Assembly (NCBI GenBank): GCA_002224055.1
Contig: AZLU01000150.1
Coordinates: 36,349-100,348 of the forward strand
Length of the DNA stretch: 64,000 nt
Reading direction: 5' to 3'
Source: Pezizomycotina sp. ARF18
Lineage: Eukaryota > Ascomycota
Part shown: one piece after another, positions 1 to 10,885 of the stretch
How the letters are laid out: each line of letters opens with the position of its first letter
Numbering within the stretch: position 1 is the first letter of the stretch
The notes under the pieces: model-generated
The model's database searches: none
The model's input: only the letters and a program-made list of their open reading frames with translations
What the model was told of the DNA's origin: nothing
Made by a program: the position numbers and the translations under genes

Positions 1-801
1 ATACTAGTATGGTTTCTTCAACTTCTCTTATCTGCACTCCACGCTACAAGCATGGCTCTGTATAGGACAGATTCTGGGAATAAAAAAAGGCTCTATTGAA
101 ACATTCCCATTTGCAATCGCTTTATTCACAGTATCTACTGTATACTGGTAATACTGTTCGTTGGCCTTGCATTTTCACAATTGAGTATAGTTTAAGGCTC
201 TTATCGTGAAACACCGCACAGCTTATTATCTTTCGGGGCCATTGTTGAATAAATTAATTTAACCGTTAGGGCATCTATGGCATTATATAGCTGTCTCCCT
301 CTTGCGGACCGGTCTGTTCTTTTTCTTCGGTACACATTCTCACGGGTCATGTTGATGACGGTCCTGATGACGAGGACGTCGAAGACTGTGATCTCGCCGA
401 ATCCTGCGAAAAAATCGGCCGTTTGGTAAGGGTCTGGTCGTGGGGACAGTGGACGGTTAAGATCACGGTAGACAGGGCGTTGTGTGCTTACCCACGTCTT
501 ACGTTACGATCCGTTCGTGCTAAGTACGGCAAACAAGACCTTCGCGTCCCACCGAAAAGAGGTGGTTTTGGCATTTTATCAGATAATATTTACGGAACAA
601 AACCCGATTCAAAAAGCCGCACAGGTTCCTCGATTTACTCTTATATACAGGTCACGGAAAGCGGAAATACTTCTACAAAAAAGGTTCTCCTGGTCAGTAT
701 TGACCTTGCCTACACCAAAGCAGTATATACCCTAGAAGTTACCGTTGTCTACCCAGATGGACCACTCCGCGCCTTCCGTTCGTGTGTGATCCTAACGCTG
801 T

Positions 802-1030
802 TCAGACCGGCGGGCAAGTACACCGGATTCTATTGCAGCAGCGGTGGTCGACTCCCGCGAACCTTCCTCGCGGCGTGCGTGCGGCGAAACACATCTGCAG
901 ATAAGGTGGCCTCGATGATGCGGCACCGTCGCACCTGGCCGGGCGGGCATCCGCTTTCGGTGGCGGGAGCGGCGAGCGCGGTATGGAAAAGCGCGGCGGC
1001 GGCGAGGAGGGAGATGCTGATGAACTTCAT
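802..1030 (-). CDS. small cysteine-rich secreted protein (SSP1)
   Basis: The ATG at 1030 opens a clear signal peptide: Met-Lys-Phe start, Leu/Ala-rich core, Ala-x-Ala-type cleavage site near residue 20. Read straight through, the frame gives 66 residues with few cysteines. Removing a 40-bp GT..AG intron at 934-895 (donor GTGCGA, acceptor CTGCAG) gives 62 residues with a stop at 804-802. The mature part then has six cysteines in the order C-x5-C-x(about 18)-CC-x4-C-x-C. That even number and knottin/defensin-like spacing is why I prefer the spliced model. The intron is short for a fungus and the donor is weak. A TATA-like box lies about 124 bp upstream. The family is not recognised; antimicrobial, effector or signalling roles are all possible. 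The overlapping plus-strand frame looks like a shadow. Confidence 0.55.
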
Positions 1031-1153
1031 TCTGTGATTTGGTAGATCCGTAGAGAACGGTGTTTGCTGTACGTAGTATGGTATCGGTGAGTTAATGGAA
1101 AGGAAGGTGATAATGGTGTGTTGAAAAATTGGCGTTGGGGGAGTTCCACGGGG

Positions 1154-1161
1154 CTTTTATA
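1154..1161 (-). promoter_or_regulatory. TATA-like box of SSP1
   Basis: TATAAAAG read on the minus strand, about 124 bp upstream of the SSP1 start codon. Similar boxes precede other small-protein genes in this window. Confidence 0.35.
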
Positions 1162-2174
1162 TTATCACGACCCAACAGGACGACAAATCATGAACTTGAG
1201 AGGGAAAATAAAGACACCAAATCTCACGGGGCATGCGCTCTTTCTCACTATTATACCCAGTTACCGTTTATTGTAGGGACGGAATTACTGACTCTCGGAG
1301 CTGCGAAGGAAATCTTCAGATAAACCCGCGATTCACCAAGGTCTACGGAAAGCAATCTTGAAAATCGGTGCGCCAGCAATTTCTGCACAGCGAAAGGGCG
1401 GAACGGGAAATACAAAAGCTTCTTGGACGTCTCGGTTATTTCCCATCTTGCTTACCTGCTGCGAACGTTGGGCTCTGGTGTGTTACGTGGTTCGCTAACG
1501 TTTTCAAACTTTATAAAATGAAATAAAATAGGTTTCATCATTGGCATGGATGCCAGGGTCGGAAATACCTACGTACATGTTCCAAATATCAGGCACAAAT
1601 TTTTTTTGGGACCTTACGTTTTCGAGCGACGTCGCGAATTTTGCTAGCGAACGTTTTCGCTAACCGCGACGACATTCAGAATGATCTCCTGAGATCGAGA
1701 TGAAGGGCAGTGAAGAGCACTTTCTAGAAGGCAAACCTCATACGCGCTCAAGAATTGACCGCTTTGCAAAATAAGGTATTCTGGCCGAGAGCGAATGGAC
1801 TTCCTGTGAATGATTGGGGGCGTGACCCACGAATCCCGACCCAACCGACCTAATTGCGATCCCTTCTCCATATAGCTATTCTCTATCGAAGCGTATTGAT
1901 TGAGATATCATTCTCTTCAATTTTCAACACTTTTCTAGCACCGCTGCCACCCAAGCTCCCTATAGAAATCAGGCCTTTCGGTTCGAATGTCCCCTCGCGA
2001 TTGTAAATGTGCCAACTGTCCGGTACTTCGATACAACGTTGGTCAAAAGTTGGATTCCCGCACTTCCTTAAAAATGCAAATAAAAAGAAGCGGGAACTCG
2101 AAAGAAACGGCGTAAATTCGAAGACCTTTTCAGAATAGCATATAATATATTTCCTTTCCTATCTTGAGGTAGAA

Positions 2175-2214
2175 CTAAAAAAATAAAAAAAAATAAAAAT
2201 AAAATAAAAATAAA

Positions 2215-2245
<31 letters not shown>

Positions 2246-2280
2246 TAAAAATAAAAATAAAAATAAAATAAAAATACAAA
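2175..2280. repeat. (AAAAT)n microsatellite
   Basis: About 100 bp of AAAAT/AAAAAT units on the plus strand. It makes a Phe/Leu/Tyr-rich frame on the other strand that is an artefact of the repeat. Confidence 0.9.
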
Positions 2281-4107
2281 AAAGGAAGGGCAAGAAACGG
2301 AAGAAAGGCCTTCGTGGAAAGCCTTGGGAAACGCTATTGGAAATGTTTCTCACCCACACTCAAATTCTACCAGTTTGGAGCCTTTAACACGCATTCAGCC
2401 CCATTGGCGTTGCACGTATATGCAACAACTTGAATACGTAGTTTGTTATTATGTTAGTAGGATCGCCGTATAGAGAATTACAATACCGTAACAAACTGGC
2501 GAATAAGAATGTATAATAATAGGAGTATGATAAGGATTTGGACGATGCTTATTTTCTCATGTAAAAGTCTGGAAAGCTCACCAAAAATATACTTATAGAC
2601 GAGTACATACTTATTCGTTGCTGCATCCTTATTCACCAGGTTTTACGGTATTAGAGCGACGCGATCGATTCTGCTAGTTTCTGTCATCTGGGTGTTACGG
2701 CTAGATTTTATCCTTTTAAACAGCGTACCAATTTAGGTAGTTTCAACGATAATTTTCCTTGAAATTTGAAGAGTTTTTCAGCACCGCATTCGACATATGT
2801 GGCACCCCTTCATTGGTTCGTTATCGCTGTCCTGGCATAATGATTGGACCGTGACGGTTGTGTTATAGTGGAAACGGACTTTACGTATTTCCTCTTGTAT
2901 CTTTTTGTTGAAGCAGTTGCAGCGAAACCAGAAAGATGATTTATAGGTGCAAAGTTTGAGGTTCGCCCCAGAATTGTTATGTATTAGTATATTTCCTTAG
3001 CCGAGAACAGCACGCACTTTCCAAATAGTAGTATATGGTACTTCATATTTCACCCGCTTTCGAGATCTGGGGACTTTCCCAGCGGAACTTAGTTATAAAA
3101 GGACCCCGCTGGCCCCTAAATTTTTGCGCTTAACCTTTATAGAATCATCGATTAAATCCTTGAGGTATAATTATATTCATGAGATTCGTATTCCACTGTT
3201 TCCATTTTTTTGTTTGGGAGGACCGCGAGCGGCGTTCGAGAGGCTCCGCGAGGGAGTCTCGTTAAGGAATATTCGTTGACCTGACAGCTTCAGAAAAGCA
3301 GGACTTTCATAGCACCGCAGGGATGAGGCTCTTCTCTGGTGTACCTTAATTTCGAAAGAGTCAGCTCTTCCGATTTGTGCGAAAAACGACCGCTGCTCGA
3401 ATGACCCAATAAGAGCGATAGACAATTGTAATTGAACAAGATTTCATAACGATATTTACAATTACAAGTTTCAGTGTGAACACAAGTATGCTTTATTACG
3501 GCCTTTCCCAGATTCATTTGCCCTCAAGAGCAAGCATCGCTCGAGGAATGCTGAACAGAAGGCTGACAAGAATGTGTGTCCTGTTTTGGTATAAAGCGAA
3601 CAATCTCTCTGAATTTCAAGACTTTTCCAGCACCGCATTTCAATTTCCTATCCAGGAGAAGTTCGCCTTAACACGAGACAATAAGCAAAAAGTAACAAGG
3701 ATTTCCCGAACGGTTCGTTTTTCGCTTTTACTGACAAGAGCTTCCAATATACCTTTATTTTCAATCCATTTTTTCTTAAGGCATAGAAGTTTCGACAATT
3801 TTTTTGCTCTCCATCTCGCCTACTCGCTCTATTTACCTAAAAGACTTTTCCTTAGTTTAGCTATAAAGCTCGGAAAGGTTCAGTCAACAAAGCATCCTAG
3901 CTCGGGAGAAGAGAAGTTTCAACCAATCGGAGTCTATCTACCTTTTTAAAGTCGGCAGCGAAAAACTTGCATCTAGATTACCATTTGAAAGAAAAGGGCT
4001 CAACTTTTTGAAGACTTTTCTAGCGCCGCGGTCCCGACAATCACGGGAAGTTTTTAGAAAAGTGTGTCGCAACTTTTATGCCGTTAGCTCGGTTTCAAAC
4101 ATTTTGG

Positions 4108-4361
4108 GGATAATGGTGTAAATCTCCCCCTGATCCACCTCGACAAAAAAACACTATATATATTAAAAAAATTTGGGTACGAATCAATTAGTTTATAAGA
4201 GGGGACCCTTAGAACGTAATAAAATATAGGTATTTAACGCGCGGCGTGAGCGCTGAGGTCAAACGTAAAATATCGGATAACGGTGGGAATCTCACCCTTA
4301 TCCAGCCCGGTTTTTTAATATTTTGGGTGGATAACGGTTGAGATTTCTTTCCCCCTTATCC
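4108..4361. repeat. three imperfect GGATAA...TTATCC palindromes
   Basis: Copies at about 4108-4136, 4275-4303 and 4329-4361. The second is the best palindrome: GGATAA at one end, TTATCC at the other, with complementary GGTG/CACC inside. Copies one and three are both preceded by ATTTTGGG. They may be sub-terminal repeats of a decayed element or protein-binding sites. Confidence 0.5.
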
Positions 4362-4473
4362 CCTGGAAAAAATTTTGCTGTGGTTTTGTGTTGCATCACC
4401 TATAGAAAAAACTTTTGTCAGGTTTGGTACACCATACAGCACCACTGTGTTGGCTGGAACGCACCAATCACTT

Positions 4474-4488
4474 CCCCCCCCCCCCCCC
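4474..4488. repeat. poly-C tract
   Basis: A run of 15 C, prone to length error in sequencing. Confidence 0.9.
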
Positions 4489-4970
4489 TAAAAAAATACG
4501 GGAACAATCTAATTGCGATAGTAATGAGGCTGCTCGGTAAGGCTTCCGATATTAGGCGATAATGTGGGTAGGCAAACCCAGACGAGGTCCCAAGTTGGAT
4601 GAAATAGACTTTTTAGCCATGGAAACTCAAAGATATATAATATACTCTTGTGACTTTGGTTGCTCTTCGTCTTCACGTTCTCCATACATTTCCAAAATTG
4701 CTTTGAAGTCGATTCTCCGGAACGATCTTGAAGACGATGGAATTGGTAAGTGAACTTGCTTGGTATTTTCAGCTCGTGAGACGTCTTTAAATAGAGAGTA
4801 TGGATCGCTTTAAGCCTTTAAGCCTTATTCCCCCCGGACAATCCGCGAAAAGGGTCAGGCATTTAAGTGTCTATATCTGGACATTATCCATGCCGTTCAG
4901 CTGAACGTGACGGCAAGCCCACTCTTCAGCGCTATATCCGATAAGTTCACAGTCAAGCCACCCGATAGCC

Positions 4971-5659
4971 ATGTCTCTACCGACGCTACCTCTGGAACTC
5001 CTCCAGCAAATCATCAACAACCTTCCTTAGGAATGCGCCGTCCAGTGCCTCCGCACTTCGCTCCGCCGTCATATCCCACCCGCAGAAGCCGAAAACTGGC
5101 GACCAACGCGGTGGTCGGCTTCTATGGAACAACATTTTCTCTCCCGATTACTACGCGATATGCCAATCAACATCCGCAGAACGCACGTGGCGTGTAGTTC
5201 ATGCTTTAGGACAAGAGAGGTGTGGGCACCTCAGATACGCAGGGAGGTTCTGGAGAATTATACATGGCTGGAGCACGCTTTCGGTCCGTGCAAGCATTGC
5301 TCGTGGAGGTTTGAGGTAAAGGAGAGTACGGAGGCGCCGGGGTTGATAGACTGGATGGGTATTACTTTTAAGGCAATGGTCGAGAAGGCTGCGATGTGGC
5401 AGGTCTGCTATGTGGAAGGAGAAGTCTTTCGATATGTAAGAAAGGGTCTGATCACCGATAACTTATCTCTCTTAACACATCGGATCCACTGATAATCATG
5501 GTGAAATATCAGGCTGCCAGTGAGATAACCAGCCTTCCAAGCGAAGGCGTAAAGGACTTCCCAGCTAGTCTAGACCCATCAAGGATCCCGAAAGAAGACA
5601 GGAGCAGCGATATATGTTTCCCATTGGCTCGTCTACATGGTGGCCTGCAAGCCGAATGA
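4971..5659 (+). pseudogene. F-box protein gene with one in-frame stop (FB1)
   Basis: The ATG at 4971 starts an F-box core (LPLELLQQIINNLP), expected to bind Skp1 in an SCF ubiquitin ligase. The frame meets a TAG at 5028-5030, directly after that core. It then continues without interruption through the rest of the F-box (cysteine- and Arg-rich, ending near an IPP) and a downstream part with two CxxC pairs (CSSC and CKHC) that may bind zinc. A 77-bp intron at 5436-5512 (donor GTAAGA, acceptor ATCAG, phase 0) joins a 48-codon last exon ending at 5659, which raises confidence that the locus is or was a gene. The product would be about 203 residues. The TAG may be real inactivation or a sequence error; no substrate-binding repeat can be named. 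Confidence 0.6.
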
Positions 5660-6236
5660 GAGATAATACCGATACGGCGATAGTCACTAGCCAATCGGCA
5701 AAATTAGGCTATGGGAGGAGATAGCTAAATCTATAAAAATTCCCTGTTCGATTTTTATTCGCGTGTGAGACTATTTTTGTGACCCAATCGAAAAACAATT
5801 TATACGTGTAATACGATTTTTAGAGAACAGCTTCAGCTATGAATTTGCGAATTTTTTCGTGCTGTCGCGAAGCTGCGAGTCAAACGTATAAAATCTCGAT
5901 TGACAGCGGTGCACTGAGGTACGTGATATCCAAGACAGTTATAAGTCAAAGATTCCTCTTGTGAAACGGTCAAAGTGAAGAATCAATCATACGTAAACCG
6001 TATTTTCCGTCATATAACAACTAGTATAAATTGATAAGCCAGGCTCTTCTAAGAACCCGTTTATACCCTACGATCTATTTTCCAAGGAGTTCTAAAGGAG
6101 TATCAATATCCGCGACAACAGGCAGCACAGCTTTTAAAAAGCCTTGTCTACGATCGGAGGTTTTCCAGATCCCCGGTCAAGCGATTAACCGAAAAAACAA
6201 AAAAATCTTTTTTTTTTTTTCCGTAAAGACCTAGAC
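5660..6236. other. intergenic, no gene seen
   Basis: AT-rich, with a poly-T run near 6208-6220 just before the kinase start. No conserved frame. Confidence 0.5.
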
Positions 6237-7494
6237 ATGCGCAATCCCGCGGCTTATCTGCCACCCCCAATCCCAGACTCCTTGATCAACACGTTACTCG
6301 ACTCTCTCTCGTTCCATTACCGACATCTATATCCTGCCCGAAGGTCAACGCCGTATACCACTCCGTCTACATACTATCCTTTGATCGGGGTACAATCCCT
6401 GGATACCCAAACGTCGATTCACTCATCCTCCGCGTCGCAGGCGGCATCTCCCCGTATAAAAACTGAGAATGAATCCGCAGTCATAAATGGCTAACCCGCA
6501 ATGTGCCGTCTATGCCCGTACCTGCGGTAATCCACCATGATTCGACGACGGATAACCCTCTGGGATACGAATACGAACTCATGATCTGTGCACCGGGGGT
6601 TACGCTTACAGATATCTTCGTAGATTTACCGCGCGAGGAGCAGGAGGATATAATTTCGCAGCTGGTCGATATACTTGCGGAACTACATCGGCATAAATGG
6701 TCACATATCGGGGGTTTGAGATTGAGTCCCGATGGGGAAATCGATCCAGGACCGGTTCTGGAGGAGAATTTCTGGCACCAGCCTGAAATCGAAGAATATT
6801 GGAGCGATTATCCTACAGCTACGACAGAAACCTTAAACATTAACGGCCCATATGCGGGTACGTTGAGTATATATCAGCTCACATCGAGCGGTATATTTTC
6901 GCTATCAAAACACACGATGCGCTGGAATTTATGCGGGACGTAGTACCGCGTCTCGAAGGGTTCATCCGAAATATCACGCGACGGAAAGACGAGTTAAATA
7001 ACGTTAAGCTCAGACTCGCGCATAAGGACCTACACTTCGGTAACGTCATGTACGATACTTCTGCGAAGAAGATTACGGCGATATTAGATTGGGAGTTCGC
7101 TGGTGTTGTGCCGTATCCACAGTGGGATCCGTCGCCGGTGTTCTTGGCGTGTTTACCGTTGGATGATGGCTGGCTAGCACGGAGGGACAGGAATAAGGAG
7201 GTTTTTAAGAGGATAGCGAGAGAAAAGGGATACAAAGTATTGCTAGATGACGCGGAGTATACTAGCTTTTTACAGGAGCACATGCAACTCGCGCAGAGTT
7301 TTTTGCGGGATATATGTCAAGCCGCACCGCGAGGGGAGAGGGAGGGAGATTGGATACAATTGAAGCAGAGCCTAATAGAGCACGTTGCAGCACTTGAGAA
7401 GGGACAAAGTCGCCGAGGAAGAACGTCTATTAATATTAGAGGATTATTCAACTACGTTGTGCCAAGGAGGATGCTAGTGGCTAAAGCAATGTAG
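6237..7494 (+). pseudogene. APH-family (aminoglycoside phosphotransferase-like) kinase, frameshifted
   Basis: The deduced protein, about 400 residues, matches the fungal APH-like kinase family, relatives of aminoglycoside and choline kinases. In order: an N-terminal NPAAYLPPPIPDSL segment, a strand with LILRV, a TENE helix, the PVPAVIHHDST linker strand, a YEYELM hinge, and LAELHRHKWSHIGGL. Then come the catalytic loop HKDLHFGNVMYD (7021-7056), which has the HxDxxxxN pattern, and the metal-binding ILDWEFAG (about 7084-7107). Four frame changes are needed: near 6310, 6445, 6485 and 6865. All key catalytic residues survive. Substrates of fungal members are mostly unknown. Either recently broken or an intact gene damaged by base-calling. 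Confidence 0.8.
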
Positions 7495-7675
7495 TTACGA
7501 GGCTACACTGCACTTTCACATTCGTTTCTCCCGGTTACCCGTTATGTTGTACATATATGAAATCACGAAGAGATAGTATACTTTGCTATCGTGCTATGAA
7601 TTTAAAGCATAAACTAGAGAGAAGCACAGAACTACAAAAACGATACAATCACGCAAGAAACTAATTCCTATTCTA

Positions 7676-9068
7676 CTAATTCCGCTGCTGCTGCCACTTC
7701 TGATGGCTGCGGTGTACTACTCTCCGCCGCCGTTGCGCGGCACTAGCATCGCTAACTTCGTTGATAACACCGCCGCACTGCTTATTGATCGCCTGGTACA
7801 CTTTGTCGATCGACTCGCCGAGCTTGTCGGTTTGGCCGCTCTTAATCGCTTGCTGGATTATCGCATCTATCAACGAGTCAACCTGTCTGAATCGCACATG
7901 CGGCTATGGGCACAGGTGGCTGACTCATCGCAGGCTGAGCGGCGGTCTGCTGGCTGGTAGAGTCTTGGGAAGTGGCAACTTGAGCAGTAGGATCCTGAGA
8001 AGCGGCCGCTTGTGCGGTAGGTTGCGTAGCGGCGTCTTTGGCGGTATCGGAACAGGGGGATTTTGGTATTTGGATCTTGAGCTGGAGAATTTCGCGTCGC
8101 AGGATCCTGCGGAGGAGGTTTGGGCATTAGGGTCCTGGGTTGGGGGTTCTGAGGCGGCGGATTTTGAGCATCAGGGTCGGGGTGGCTGCTGGCTGAGCGT
8201 TCGGATCCGGAACAGCAACATTCTGCGCCGCCGCATCCTGAGCCGGGTCTTGAGCAGGAGCGGCTTGGGCGTTGGGATCTTGCGCAGGAGCGGCCTGAGC
8301 ATTTGGATCCTGAGCAGCAGTATCAGCTGCCGCCGACGGCGCAGCTGCAGCAACTTGCGGCTGTTGATTATATGCAATATTGGTAATAATAATCTCATCG
8401 ACGTCGTCTTTATCCCTCTTCCTGAGAACCATCGGAGCGGCCATCATGCCAACCTGGAACGGGCTGCTACCGATACTAGAAAAGATACTACCAGCGCGTC
8501 TCCACGGTCGAATGAGGCGGTGAGACCGTTACCATTTGAATCGGCTCCGGGCAGCTCACTATGTGCTGCCCCGTATACGTGCATTGCGGTCCTCCGAACC
8601 ACCAAATTGTTGCTCGCACCCGCCGATCCTTGCGCGAGGCCTACCTGAGGCAACGTCATGGTAATAGCTCCAGAGACAGCGGATATCGTAAGCGTGAGGT
8701 CGCCCAGGAACGCAAAGTTGAGCTTATCGGCGTCGTGGTTGAAAGTGTTCTTGTTGCCCCCCATTTTCGGATTCCACCACCCGCGACCTGGTCGCTCTGT
8801 GTCGACCGACGGAGAAAACGAGCTTCGAGCTGAAGCTCTTGACATCGCCTATGTTGTTGCGGTGGTCCCTATCCTGCCCGTCTGTAATACTCATGTCGGT
8901 TACGCGGAACTGACCGGACGTAAGAAGCGCACCCCATGACGACTGGATGTCGTTGCTCAGTTTGAATGTGACACCGTTATCGTGGTATGAGAAGCGCTTT
9001 TGAAGGTTTGTGTGGTGAGGGTTTCGCGCGGCGAGAGCAGCCGTGACGTACTTTGCCAGAGGCGCCAT
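7676..9068 (-). CDS. hypothetical protein with beta-rich head and Q/A/P/D-rich tail
   Basis: The start at 9068 gives MAPLAKYVTAALAARNP. A head of about 200 residues follows, rich in beta-forming residues (WGALLTSGQFRV, then WWNPKMGGNKNTFNHDADKLNFAF broken only by my excerpting, LTISAVSGAITMTLP). The head needs frame changes near 8810 and 8500. A low-complexity tail then repeats Q-D-P-N-A-Q-A-A-P units, and the last 70 residues form a helical segment (SLIDAIIQQAIKSGQ). Two more frame shifts fall in the tail. There is no signal peptide or membrane segment, and I do not recognise the family. The repeat tail argues for a disordered or cell-surface/cytosolic scaffold role, but that is a guess. Confidence 0.5.
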
Positions 9069-9276
9069 TGTATAAATGTAATGATATTGAACGAAAGGAA
9101 TGTAAAAGAAAACGAAGATTGAAACAGAAAGTGAAATACTGACAAACTTATCACGATGGTTAGCAGAGTTACCTCTGGGCGGAATTCTGATTTCCTCTCG
9201 TGGAAGGCGTCGGATTCTTACAAAGAAATAAACTAGCACCTCCAGGCGGTCCCGATTCGAAGAATTGAATAGATTC

Positions 9277-9317
9277 AAAAAAAAAAAAAAAAGAAAGAAA
9301 GAAAGAAAGAAAGAAAA
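9277..9317. repeat. poly-A followed by (GAAA)n microsatellite
   Basis: Sixteen A, then about six GAAA units, in the 5' flank of the minus-strand gene ending at 7676. Confidence 0.9.
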
Positions 9318-9319
9318 GG

Positions 9320-10885
9320 AGTGGACGATCCGGGATCCAAGCGAAAATGAGGATGAAAGAAAATAAAATAAAACAAACAAAAGGACAAGTGAGAGAGAAC
9401 GGAAGCCTCACGGTGCAGAAAGAAGAAAAGAAAGAAGAAGAACATGAACGGAGGAAGACGTGTAGATATATAGATCATACAGCGCATGATCCATGTATTC
9501 ACCGCCTAATCGGACTCCTGCGAGGACGATCAATTGTCCACGAGAATCATGTCCTGAAGCGTTGCCGAGGAATCCCTTGTATATGCATCCAAGACGACCG
9601 ATCGGGCGCCCAAGTTTTGGGATTTAGGGCATAAATTTCAGTATGTATTTCTAGATAATATTGTATACTAGATTTTCCAGAGCAAGGATCAGCACCATAA
9701 TTCGAAACTCACGCAACTTGGAGGCACGTGGATTCGCCGTGGAGAAGGTTGGGGAACCTGATATCTTCGATTAAGCATCTTTTAATCATTAGCTCATCCA
9801 GGTAGCATATCTCGCCCGTGAAGATTTTTTAAAACTGGTACTAACGCAGGAGCATGAAATTTTATATGAAATTAATGGGACTTAAGGAATTTACTCCTCT
9901 CTACCCTCACAATCCTTTTAACCTTCGATAAGTAGATTCGTTGTCGCATTAGGAAATATATAACGTCTCGTGTCGCGTATGAAACGAAACGAGCCTATTT
10001 ATCCAAGCAATGCATAAACCGATCAACTGTGGCTAACCCTCAATATTGGCAAGGAAATCTCCAGATCCCGGATCTTAAGGTGAAGCTACACTGCGGTTGA
10101 TAAAGATTTAAATGCATCATGATTATTACATGAAATAATCCGAGGCTCTTGTCGTTGGGTTAGTGTTTTCCAACATTGTTAATCGGTAATTTTTTCACTT
10201 CAATTCGGAGGATGATCTCCCGGGCGTTCTTAAACTTACTTAGGTATGTGCCGTTGCTCACGACCGTCTGGTTCTTTGGGCTGGATCCAGGGACTTAGGT
10301 GCCAGAACGCCCGCGGTTAGCGGAGCATGGAAGCCGCGGCGGTATCCGGCAGAGATCATGCATTGTAGATGACCGCAAGGAATTAGTAGAATCCGAAACA
10401 GAACCCGCTCCGCAAGCGACACTACGCATACGACGAGACTGAAAGTTCATTTCTTTCTTGTAAAGTTATCCACAGTTGCAGCCCAATATACCACGGCATG
10501 TGTCGCTCTACATGTACGTAGCCAATGGACTGAGGTATATTGCACACACAGCTTATATCTTTCCGCAAATTCTTATATTTTCGCAAGGAAATCGCCAACT
10601 AGGAACCTTCAGCAGGAAGAAGATCTATTTTCCGCCAATTACCTTTACACCCAAAAAGCCAAGTCCACCAACGCTAACGCTTACAAGAACAAAACAAAAA
10701 GAAATCCAACACTAGGCTAATTAACAAAGGTTCAAGAATTTAGGCGAAATTTAGACGAAAAGGACTTCATGTTTCATTCCGTTCCTCATGCTGTGATTTC
10801 GTGTCCGCACCAGCGGCGTCACCATGCTTATTGGTCTGGCCTGAGTTCGGAACATCGGCAAGAAACGACCGTGGAGCCAGTAGCC
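9320..10885. other. intergenic, no gene seen
   Basis: About 1.5 kb without a gene-like frame. It contains one perfect 10-bp inverted repeat (10221-10230 with 10304-10313), listed separately. Confidence 0.5.
10221..10313. other. inverted repeat, possible stem-loop
   Basis: CGGGCGTTCT at 10221-10230 pairs perfectly with AGAACGCCCG at 10304-10313 across a 73-base GC-richer loop, in otherwise plain intergenic DNA. Confidence 0.35.

Larger units (their letters stand above)
1170..4970. other. 3.8-kb AT-rich stretch without a convincing gene
   Basis: I find no frame here with a recognisable domain or gene-like codon use. A 157-codon frame at 3476-3949 is Phe/Leu/Ser-rich and overlaps a dispersed repeat, so I do not call it. 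A 63-codon frame at 4562-4753 ends inside a GTAAGT sequence that is followed 20 bp on by a TTTTCAG, which could be chance. The stretch does hold a pentanucleotide microsatellite, four copies of a short dispersed repeat, and three imperfect GGATAA palindromes, listed separately. Confidence 0.5.

Noticed and set aside
423-1037. 204-codon plus-strand open frame
   Set aside because: It overlaps SSP1 antisense, has Arg-rich shadow composition, and has no domain. The minus strand has a strong signal peptide and cysteine pattern.
2159-2359. Phe/Leu/Tyr-rich minus-strand frame
   Set aside because: Produced by the (AAAAT)n microsatellite.
3476-3949. 157-codon plus-strand frame
   Set aside because: AT-rich, membrane-like by composition only, and it includes one copy of the dispersed TTTTYYAGCACCGC repeat. 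No homology recognised.
4745-4772. GTAAGT...TTTTCAG as an intron
   Set aside because: Only 28 bp and not flanked by convincing coding sequence.
6440-6490. A GT..AG intron in the kinase gene that would remove the broken stretch
   Set aside because: It would delete the conserved TENE helix. Two compensating one-base shifts explain the sequence better.
7761-8648. 295-codon plus-strand frame, Ser/Arg/Gly/Leu-rich
   Set aside because: Antisense of the Q/A/P/D-rich repeat tail. Low-complexity repeats keep all frames open; the minus strand carries the coherent N-terminal part.
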